From: Zizania palustris
Taxonomy: Eukaryota; Streptophyta; Magnoliopsida; Poales; Poaceae
Assembly: GCA_019279435.1 (NCBI GenBank)
Contig: JAAALK010000082.1
Location: 19,435,116-19,499,115 of the forward strand
Reading direction: 5' to 3'
Length of the DNA: 64,000 bases
Made by a program: the position numbers and the translations under genes. Below the pieces are notes generated by a model. That model was not told the origin of the DNA, did no database searches, and saw only the letters and a list, made by a program, of their open reading frames with translations. This document shows, piece after piece, positions 54,529 through 64,000 of the stretch. Each line of letters starts with the position of its first letter. Positions within the stretch are counted from its first letter, which is position 1.

Positions 54529-54663
54529 CCTACCGACTCCTTGGGGCTCATTACACGCTCGCGCATTTTGCATTCTCTCTTCAAGTTCTCTAGCCTCCTT
54601 CGGAGCCCTTAGCTCTCTCACCTCCGGAGCCCCTAGCCTCTTGCGACTTGAGCCCATAGAAAT

Positions 54664-55365
54664 ATGTCGAAGAAGTGTTCATCGAATAAGGCCCTCGCTC
54701 TTAGAGAAGGGTCAGGCTCCATTCAAGCTCAAGCTGCGGCAGCGGTAGCAGCAAAGGCTCCGGTGAAGTGCCTCAAAGCGTTCAACCTTCACCCTCCATC
54801 GGAGACATTCGAGCAGACTCTAGAGCTACAGGTGTCAGCGTCCACCTCGGAGTCTATCAATAGGGTGTGTGCTGGCAAAGTTTCCAAGAAGGTACACATC
54901 CAGGTGCTAGAGTCTGAAATTATTCTTGCGCCTCAGGATGATGAGGCGGTGGTCTTTGAGGCCTTCCTCGAAGCTAGGCTCAAGGTCCTAGCCAAAGGCA
55001 TGTTGGGCGAACTGTTGAAGATGTACAACTTCAAGCTTCCTCATCTATCTCTGAATGTCATGGCCCGGCTCGCTATCTTTGAGTGGGCCATGCGGGCTGA
55101 GGGTGCAAAGGGTGCACACATGTATTCACATTTCTTCATGATGCTAGTTATCAACCGAAGAGGAAGATAGTGAGGGATGGCGTGGAGAGGGCCTTGGCCT
55201 TCGGGAGTGCCAACTTCCAGCTTCACAAGGAGTTTGCAGACTCCTTCTCGGTGAGGGCAGCGAAGGGCCGCTGGTACTCGAGATGGGATCAAAATTGGTT
55301 CTACATCACTATTGGTGCGCACTCCCCCTTCAGAGCACCAATGCTCTAATTTTCTACCAATGCAT
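54664..55365 (+). pseudogene. Antisense accessory ORF of element E (Tat lineage), truncated
   Basis: ATG at 54664 and an open frame to 55170, with an Ala-rich segment and a motif region (AKGMLGELLKMYNFKLPHLSLNV) resembling the conserved N-terminal part of the 'putative gypsy type transposon' family (fields of hydrophobic residues around LPxHxF/LxPN). A frameshift near 55145 moves coding to another frame (HKEFADSFSVRAAKGRW, QNWFYI), followed by a stop near 55347. The sequence is then cut at 55365 by the duplication breakpoint. It is antisense to the element's LTR, as in element A. Confidence 0.55.
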
Positions 55366-56027
55366 TGGATATGTGGTCGATAGTTGCGCGGATGCCACGG
55401 TAGTAGCATCTGATACTTTCTGGTGGTTCGTGGGTTGCATATGATTCATTTGATCCTTTGGCGATGCTGGTGTTATTGCGAAATTGAACGCAGGACGGAC
55501 GCCTTTTACTTGCATAAGCCAGTCTAAAAACACTTATACATGTGTGCACACAGGGTTCATATTATTAGCGCCATCTGTTTGCCTTGCTGGAGATCTTGTG
55601 TTGGCAATCCCTCTCGTGTCTTGTGTTCCAGGGGTTGTCACATCAAGTCATCAAAGTTAATTAATTTATATTTTGTATTTTGGGATGAGTAATTGAAGAT
55701 ATTTAGCTGCAATAGTGTTTTTCTTGGTATGTGCGAGAGCCCTAGCTAAACTAGTTGCAGATGCACAATTTTTAAGGGGCACACAAGAATGGAGGGCAAT
55801 TAGCAATTATGTATGTTGCATACTACTAGTTGGATGATCATTACTTAAAAGGATATGATAGATTGATAGCACCAAACAGAAGAATGTTCTTATGTGTAGG
55901 TAAGCTCTATGTGTGTTCATAAATAGGAACTTTCAGTGTGTGTGTATATATTAATTGGGATATATGCCTGGCCTAACCAAATCATGCCGTACCTGATCTT
56001 TTTCGGGGTACATCAAACATAATATAG

Positions 56028-59000
56028 GTGAAGCCCCTGAAGGTGCGCCATATGGTATATTCTCTGGGACTCACTTTGGTAACTTTCTGCGATCAGAGAG
56101 CTCACAATTGACAAGCGCAAAATGTCCAGGAACTTGGCAAGGAAGTTCAGAGGTTCTGTCCAGTGGATTCGGGCCATCAGTTTTTAGTCAGCAACATAAT
56201 GCCTTTGTGGGTAAATCAGAAGACACAAAACCTTATCCTATGCAGCAAGATTTATATCAGTGTCCTATTTATGCTCCATATGAAAAGTACGTGACACAAC
56301 TTTTGTCATGCTCAACAGAAGGACAACCTCCCATCCTGTGCAGACCATCTGCCAATTCATCTGAAGTGGCTGAACAAACATTTCCAGTGATGAATAAAAA
56401 TACTGGGGAAAGTTCTTCCTCTTTTTCTTCATATATGAATCCTTGCAGAATCAATCTTGATTATTTTGATTCTATGTGGAATGAGCAAAAGGATCTTCGG
56501 CATCAGACCACTGATAAGCACCATGGAAACTGGAGTGGCTCTATGAGCAATACAGCAGTAGGGGGGAGCCATCTGCTCAATTCTCTTGGAGCAGACCACC
56601 ATGATGGCAGGTGTTTAGGAAATGGGAGACCTATGCAGGAATCTTTGGAGATGAAGTATGATTGGGGTACTTTTAATTCCAAACTTTCTCCATCTGAGGT
56701 TGGATATGTTCCGCCTCTTGAATTTTCATCTGAGTTGCCTGAGGTCAATAACCCCACTGTTGATTCACCTTGTTGGAAGGGTGCACCAGTCGCATATCAT
56801 CCTTCGTTTGGTATTATGAAAAATGCTGACACTCCCCATTCTGTAAAAGTAGCAGGTAGCTATAATAGTTCACATCAAATTGAGAAGGCTCCTGAATGGA
56901 GTTTAAAGTATCCAGAACTATTCTCCAAACAGCATGAAATATCAGCTTCTGAGTGTGATCATTTGAAGACATTCAATTTAACTGTGACACGTAAAAACTC
57001 TGAAGATCATAAAGAAGTACCCCCAGTCAGTGTTGGGGATGTTGGTAATTATTTTCCTGAAGAACAACATGCCAGAGGACAGAAATGTTATAATTCTGGA
57101 GAAGATTTTAAGAACATGATAACTGTGACTGTGGGTCGACAGGAAAGGCCATTACCTGCCAGCAAAGCCAAACTTTTAGGTGAACACAGTGCCAACGATA
57201 TTGTGAACATGACTGAAAAGTTAATTAAGAAAGTTCCTAATCCTCTTGGCAGTGCTCCTAGGGTTTCTATTGATAGTCCAAGTGAAAGCCTATCTGTTAA
57301 TGTTTCTTCTCAAGCTGCAGGGCCAGAGGAAAGCACACAGTTACATATACTTACAAAAGGAGGTCAAGAGCAATCTCACTATTATTCAGCCTCTGTGGGG
57401 AACATGTTGAAGACATCTTGTGAATCAATCTCTAAGACTCGGGCAGTATTTCTGAAACAAATGTATGATTTGTCAGTAATGATATTATCCACTTGCAATG
57501 GTGGTTCTTCATTACAGGAATATGAGGAGGATCTTCTGCAATCAGTGATACAAAATCTTAGTGCTAGTTCCCGTAGAAGCAAGGTATGCTCTGGAAATGC
57601 TTTTGCTCAATTAGATCACATATTTACATATCATGTACTATTCCCCTATAACCATCCTATGTATGAAATTATAATATGGATTAAAAAATGGACATGATGC
57701 TCTCTAGCCCCATGAAGCCACATGCAAATGTAATGTCGCTTTTCATAGATCAAATGTATGTAAGGTGAAGTTTGTCTTTCTTAAGTTTTACTCATTTCAG
57801 TTTATCTGTATCATACAAGGCTGAAAATATGAGTGGTGCAAGGAATAACTTATTGATGGCAATGCCTGAACACTCAGTAGTGGAGAACACATCAAAATTG
57901 AAGACCTTTATTTCACAGGTAGCTTCAGTCATGATTAGGAGCATCATGCTTGTTTAGTTTGAACTGATATCATCCTTTCCCCCTCTAGTATGTACCTTAT
58001 GTTGCATTCTTCCCTTTAGGCTCTTGCTAAGCTTGGAGAGGATAAGATGCTTGATGATACTGATGTTTCACAGCTGTCGATCTACAAAAATTTGTGGATT
58101 GAAGCAGAAGCTTCAGTTTGTAAGCTCAAATATGAGCTTCAACTTGCCCGTGTGAAGCTTGCAACAATGAAAAGTCACAATAATACACAGCAAGGTGTGA
58201 AGACGGTTTTGTGGATTTACATATTTGGATACTTGTTGAATCTTCTGTGCTTAAAACTTTGTGCTAATAGACGCAAATGTTTTTGTACATGCAGTTCCTG
58301 TTGACTCATTGGAAGGCAATACAGACTCTATTTCTGTCATACCCAATAGTAAACCAGAAAACCGTGCAAAAGAGAGCTCTGCCTGTCCTGTGAGCTTGCA
58401 TTATCACGGAGGAGATAGTGGTGATATGCAACCTCCTGCGGTAAATAGGAGCATCATTGATGGTGTTGATGCTGATGTGTTTGCTCGATTGGAAATTTTG
58501 CGGTCGTGTGTTGATAATGTAAGCTCTTTTGGTGAAAACAACTGCAAGGAGCAGGAACAAGCAAACAAGAAACAATGCAGAGTTGAAGATGCTGTTATGG
58601 CCAGGCTGAGAGTTCTGAATTCCCGTCCTGATAATACAACCTCTTTGAAACAGGAAAACAACCACCTGCTAGATGTGAGCACACGAGCAGATACTATTGA
58701 TGATGTTGTTATGTCTAGGCTAAGAATTTTGAAGTTCCGTCCTGATAATATACCCCCTTTGGGTGAAGAAAGCAGCAAGCATGAGCCATACGCTAGCACA
58801 AACATACCAAATGAGGTTGATCAGGCGGTTATGTCTAGACTGAGAATTTTGAAGTGCCGCAATGATAATTTAAATTCATCGGTCGATGTCAGCAAGAAGA
58901 ATATAGAAACATGTACTGATCGACCAAATTGGGATGAAGATGGTTCTATGGCTAAAATGCAAGCTCTGAGTTGCAACACTGCAAGCATTGTTGAGGAGTG

Positions 59001-59331
59001 CCAAAATATTCTGCATTCTGCCAATTTTGTGAATCACTTGGAAGGAAAAGGTTCTGTTGGTGGCCTAGACTCGTTTGGTGATGCCACTTGTAGTGATGAA
59101 GGTAAGGGATGCAAGGCAGCTTCTGATGAAGTGAATGACAAAAGTGCAATCCAACACGGGGATGGTTTTGCCACCAACATTGCTTGGCCTCAAACGGCAA
59201 TGGACTCTCATATTTGTACGGCAGGGTCTCAAGAAACAGCCCAAATCTCCTCGCCAGTTCACAAGTATGATATGTCTCCACCTGGGTGGGAACATGTTCT
59301 TAAGGAGAACTTCTTCCATCCAGGCAATTAG
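56028..59331 (+). pseudogene. Unknown plant gene, copy 2 (exon 1 missing, exons 2-5 intact)
   Basis: Exons by homology to copy 1: 56028-57583, 57820-57918, 58020-58194, 58295-59331, with the same splice sites. The last exon is one open frame to TAG 59329-59331, with all four R-L-R-I-L repeats and the C-terminal SPPGWEHVLKENFFHPGN. Exon 1, the start codon, the leader and the promoter are absent because the duplication begins in intron 1. The upstream neighbour is an antisense retrotransposon ORF on the same strand, so transcription could only start from foreign sequence. Without exon 1, the best internal start lies within exon 2. It is possibly still expressed as a fusion, but most likely a pseudogene. 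Confidence 0.8.
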
Positions 59332-60885
59332 GCAATCGACGCAACTGAACTGAAAGCACTCAAGGAGATGAAGCATGTATGTTAACTCATGTTACTCCAA
59401 CATGCTTATTGTAAAAGCAGAACCTACAATATATATATATATATATATATCCTTTGGTCTTTCTTTTCGCTGTGTGACCAGCGTGCTACACAACTGTTCA
59501 GCATATAAACATACCGCCTGATATATCTGCTCGGATTTTGTTATATCTACTTGTAATAATAGTTATATCTATTTTTGAGTTTTAGTGAATTGTTGTACAT
59601 ATACTCCCATCCTAGTATACAAGTCATCGTTATCTTTGCATCAGAAACTAGCATGGGGACCTGAGAAGCATGCTCATCAATCTTTTTTTTGTCAAATGGT
59701 ACATCCACGTATTAATCATAAACCTTAAGCCATGGGTAATTTAGTTATGGGACAGATGTACATAGGATACACCTTTTTTTCACATTCTGGACATGTTTCA
59801 GGTTTCTTCCTGGAGGCTGGAGCAAGAATCTGTTCCCGCCTGGTGGGTCTATCTATTATCTCAGCTCAACAATCTTTGTGGTTTCCTTAAATTTTAATGA
59901 GTTTGGATTGCAGTGAGCAATAATACGGTGAGAGAAATCCCCGCAGATCTCACGCCTGCCTTGATTGAATTTCAGATAGCGATCGATCTGGTTGTGCGGA
60001 GACGTCGGCTGGTTTGGATGCGAGATCGTTCGACACCGACTGGACCAACAGCAACCTTATACGCGTGCCATGTCGCAAGTTCGCAACTGCACAAGCAGAT
60101 ACAGGCAGTGACAGCACAGTACAGTTCATGGGTGCATATCCCGATTCAACGATCGATGCTTCTGCGATCTCTACAGCTTCCCTACAAAATCTGATGAAAA
60201 GTGGGGAAAAAGACGTAAAGTAAAGTAAAGTAAGGCAGGAACGGCAGCATGCAATGCAACTTCGTCGTTGACGGGCGACTAAGCCTAGCCTAGGCGACAC
60301 TGATGGATGGATGGAGATCGAGGATGCCGATACCGGTGCCGATGCCGTGGAGGACGGCAGTAATCCGGTGCTGCGTGTGGTGAAAAATGGTGCAGTACTG
60401 CACCATGCGCCACTGCGGCAGCCTGCATGCAAGGCATGCGCTCAGATGGGCAGACGATCGCTGGCCTCTGCTGGTGTGCAGCAAAGCGGGCGCCGGGCGG
60501 GAGAGCAAAAACGGCAGGCGGCTGTTCTGGTGGCGGCAGCTTTGTGGAATCCCTTCGTTCCGCTGAGGGCTGAGGCGTGGTGACGATGATGATGGCCCTG
60601 GTGCGTGCATCAGGCACGCAGGCAGGCAGGAGGTGTGTCGCGCGGTCGGCTAGCCTGCAGCGTGCATGGCGTCGTACGTTGCCGTCGCGTGGCGCCCGCA
60701 ATCGGCCGCTTCGCGCAGGCAGGTCAGCGTGGCGTGGCGTGGCATGGGAACGGTTCGGGACGGCGTGCGCGGGAGAGAGAGACCGTGACGTGCGGCCTGC
60801 CAGCCGGGCAGGTGCGCGCATGCGGGACACATGCCCCGCCGTATAGTGCGGGGAAAATACATACGTCGGGGGGCCAGGCCGCTCA
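59332..60885 (+). other. 3' flank of unknown gene, copy 2
   Basis: Duplicate of 34762-36321 with the same possible UTR intron and GC-rich stretch; no supported genes. Confidence 0.4.
59429..59450. repeat. (AT)11 microsatellite, copy 2
   Basis: Eleven AT units versus fourteen in copy 1, accounting for the 6-bp change in offset between the duplicates. Confidence 0.9.
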
Positions 60886-61817
60886 CCTAGCCGAGATCTG
60901 TTCTAAACACGATGGAAAGAGATATCGAGCACACGTATGCACCATACGTGACACGTGTCTTTCACTTCAATCCAATGGTAGTGGCTCTGCTGCTCATGGT
61001 GCCGCAGCTCCGTAGCTCCTCTTTCCATCATGTTTAGAACATATCTCGGCTAGGTTTCCATCTACACTACATCGAGCTGAGCAAAGATGATCGTTCTGTT
61101 CGGCATGTTGGCATCGTCGCGTGTGCCAGTCGGGGTGGTGAACATCACCAAGATGTCGAAGTACTGCTGCCGCAACGCGCACACACAAACAATAGATCTA
61201 TGAGAAGCAGTCGGCGCAGTTGACGTTGGAGTTGACGCTGGAGCTGCTCGTCGACTGCACCAACTAGTGCCTCCCGAACACCCGGCGTGCCTGACGCCTG
61301 GAACAAGTTGCTCCCTTGGAAGCTCTTCTTCCCCACGCATGACCAAGTGCTTGACATCACATCGTCCTCACTAATTTAGCTGTCGTGTGTCGACGAATGC
61401 AATGTGGCTGAAATCTCAATCTTAATAAATGATTATAGATCGAAGCCAACTTTTACTTGCATGTACAAATCCACGGTCTTGCATCGAGATTAAAATCTCA
61501 TAACCTCAAACACACAAATCTTGAGCTGAGTACCAATGGATTGAAGATCGTCTGAGCGACATCGTCCATGTGGGTAGGTGAACGCCAGTCAAGGCCGCCG
61601 TGCCTTCGCGCTGTCGATCCCCCGCTCCCTCACGCCGCACGAACAAAACACCGAACAGCACGCCGAACAGATCGATTGTCTTTGCTCAGCTCGATGCAGC
61701 ATAGATGGAAACCGAGCCGAGATATGTGCTAAACACGATGGAAAGAGGAGCCGCAGAGCCACTACCATTGGATTGAAGTGAGAGACACGTGTCGCGTATC
61801 GAGCACACGTATGCACA
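60886..61817. repeat. Compound inverted-repeat structure, copy 2
   Basis: Exact counterpart of 36322-37253 with the same three blocks and the 20-bp direct repeats (60923-60942 and 61798-61817). Confidence 0.7.
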
Positions 61818-62141
61818 GGAAGAGCAGTGCATTCAGTATGCACTGAATTTTTTTCCGGCCGGGCTCGGTCGGTTGGAGCGAGTTGGTTGGTTCTGGTGGC
61901 CAGTTAGCCGTTGCCGCCGGCGCCATACTTATGCTATGACGAAAATTATTTTACATGTGCTAAAGGATTTTCGTCAGTTGCTATATATAATGTTTTCATG
62001 TAAAATGATTTCTACCTGCAGTTCTTTATCAACATTACGTGGAAATGCAACTTGACTGCATACTAAAATGATAGATTTATATATATTCATAATCATTATT
62101 CACACAAATTCAGATTCTAAACTGCTCCATATCCCACCTAT

Positions 62142-64000
62142 CACTACGGGAAACATGGTGTTTGCCGAGTGCCAAAGGCACTCGGCGAAGCCTTATTTAT
62201 ACTTGACAAACGCTTCGCCGAGTGTTACACTCGACAAACACCATTCGGTAAACACGTCATCGGTGAACTCATCTTTGCCGAGTGCTTTTTTCGGGGCACT
62301 CGGCGAACCCTTCGCCGAGTGCTACACAAGACACACGGCAAAAAAACCAACTTGACAGGAGAAAAACGATCGTGACGGGAGGTTTGCCGAGTGTCAAAAT
62401 GTGTTACTTGGCAAACTTAAAAACAGAAAATAAAAAAAAAACAGGACGCTCGTGGCGATGACGGAGCGGCGCGGCCGGGGTGGCGCGGTGAGGCCGGGGC
62501 GGGCGCGGCCGGGGATGGCGCGGCGAGGCCGGGGAAGTGAGGCCGGGGGCGGGGCGGAGCCCGCCGCGGGGCGCCAGGGGCGGGGCGGCACTGGCCGCGC
62601 TGCATCAGGGGTGGGGCGGCACCGGCGCCAGCGGCGTGGCGACAACGACGGTGACCCACCGGTGGTTCATGGAGAGGGGAGGAGGGAGGAAGAAGAATGG
62701 AGAAGAGAGGTGAGGTGTAGGAAAGTATTTAAAAAGAGATTGAAAGTTTTGAAAAAAATGACGCCGATTTTGAAAATTTTGCGGGAAATATGAGCGGGAA
62801 ACGAAATTTTGTCTTCGCCGAGTGCAACACTCGGCAAATATTTTATATTTGCTGAGTGTCTTGAATATGGCACTCGGCAAACTTTTTTTTTTCAAATTTG
62901 TTCAAATTTGTTTTTCATTTTTTTCTTTGATAAAATTTGTAAAAATACGGTGGGTCATAATAAAAATATTTTTTCTTTAATTTAGTTGAATAATTTAGTT
63001 TATTATTTTATGCACTTTTAGTTCAATTTTGATATGTTTTAATTTAAATCCTATAAACATACTTAATGAATGAAAAATAGCTAACAGAACTAGAAAAATT
63101 TGAAATTTTTACATGAGATAAGTTATGTTGTATTTTGAGTGTAGAAAACATTTGAAGTATAAAATGATTTAACCATTAAACTTTTTTCAAACCAATCTCA
63201 TTTCTTCTCTAAACCCTAATTCTTTCTCCCACAATCTCCGATTTCTAAACACTCTACGTGATAATTTCATCGAAACATTTTTAAATTTCATATAATAACA
63301 CCATGACAAGTCTCATATTTTTGAGACTTCAATTTATTTGTTTAGAATTAAAAAACTATTGAGCTCGACGTTGCCGATAGAGTGTTGCAACATAAAATTT
63401 TCAAACATTCTTTAAATTTAGTGCATTCAAACTCATAATATACTATGAAACATAAATATGAATTTTCTATATTTTTTCTTAATTATTTTAGGCACTTGTA
63501 GTTCAAATTCCACCTATTTCAATTTAAATCCTAAAAACATATTTAATAAATTAAAAATAACAAACTGAACCAAAAATGTGAATTTTTTACATGAGATAAC
63601 ATATGTTATATTTGGATTGTAGAAAAAAAATTCAAAATAAAACGAAATTGGAAATATCCTATAGGATCGAAATATAGGATCGAAATAAGGTTTACACACA
63701 GAAAAAAAATATTGGGTTCGCCGAGTGTTTTTTAAAAAGCACTCGACGAACCAAGAGTCTTTGCCGAGTGTATTTTAAAAAACACTCGGCAAACCTGAAA
63801 AAAAAATTCGTCCCACACAATCACACCGTCATGACGCTCGTTAGTATCGCGTGTGCTGAGTGTTTTTTTAAAAAAACACTCGGCAAATATTTCTTTTGCC
63901 AGGTGTTTTTAGTTTACCGAGTGTTTTTCAAAAAACACTCTGGCAAACCAAGTTTTGCCGAGTGCCCGAAAAAATGCACTCGACAAGCAAACATGTCGTT
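62142..64000. mobile_element. Non-autonomous CACTA transposon, copy 2 (last 10 bp outside the window)
   Basis: Starts CACTACGGG after the target base triplet TAT, as in copy 1. It has the same subterminal TTTGCCGAGTG repeats and GC-rich interior, and ends at ...CATGTCGTT, ten bases short of the right terminus. It was copied as part of the segmental duplication, not inserted independently, because position and flanks are identical. Confidence 0.92.

Larger units (their letters stand above)
55366..64000 (+). repeat. Segmental duplication, copy 2 (runs off the window)
   Basis: Similarity to copy 1 starts abruptly at TGGATATGTGGTCG (55366), inside intron 1 of the unknown gene, and is still running at the last base. 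By eye about four substitutions lie outside the CACTA element and about eleven inside it, plus a few small indels. Confidence 0.97.

Overview
The window looks like nuclear DNA from a panicoid grass, most likely Andropogoneae (maize, sorghum or sugarcane relatives). It is dominated by nested LTR retrotransposons. It carries a CACTA element with terminal/subterminal TTTGCCGAGTG-type repeats, GC-rich first exons with GT-AG introns, a grass-type HIPP metallochaperone gene, and no bacterial-type operons. Species cannot be fixed from the sequence alone.

Layout. (1) 1-6520 is the 3' end of a Ty3/gypsy chromovirus-like (Tekay-type) element: an accessory ORF, a broken gag with a zinc knuckle, a polypurine tract and a roughly 4-kb LTR. 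It is inserted in the antisense accessory ORF of a minus-strand Tat-lineage gypsy relic (6521-10423), which also carries nine copies of a 35-bp minisatellite. (2) 10424-27366 is a nest: RNase H (10424-11066) and gag plus 5' LTR (25434-27366) of one minus-strand gypsy element (C); a plus-strand gypsy LTR+gag relic (D, 11067-14573); a 5'-truncated minus-strand SIRE/Maximus-type Ty1/copia element (14574-19340); and a minus-strand Tat-lineage element (B, 19345-25433). All their coding regions are degenerate. (3) 27367-41320 is the gene island: an intact two-exon HIPP gene on the minus strand (28918-29519), a five-exon gene of unknown function on the plus strand (30499-34761), a long inverted-repeat structure (36322-37253) and a complete non-autonomous CACTA element (37578-39446, TSD TAT). 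(4) 41321-52760 is a nearly intact, young SIRE-type copia element (TSD GTCTC, LTRs about 0.4% different, one nonsense codon in reverse transcriptase). (5) 53395-55365 is the 3' LTR and antisense accessory ORF of another Tat-type relic. (6) From 55366 to the window end the sequence is a near-identical second copy of 30798-39436.

The most notable feature is this direct segmental duplication (period about 24.57 kb). The two copies of the unknown five-exon gene are damaged in complementary ways. Copy 1 keeps exon 1 and its upstream region but has a 1-bp deletion in the last exon. Copy 2 has the uninterrupted last exon but has lost exon 1, because the breakpoint lies in intron 1. Divergence between copies is very low in the gene and visibly higher in the CACTA element. 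Whether this is a real recent tandem duplication or a haplotype/assembly artefact cannot be settled from the window.

I recognise no tRNA, rRNA or CRISPR features. Apart from the HIPP gene and the unknown gene, the coding potential I can support belongs to transposable elements.
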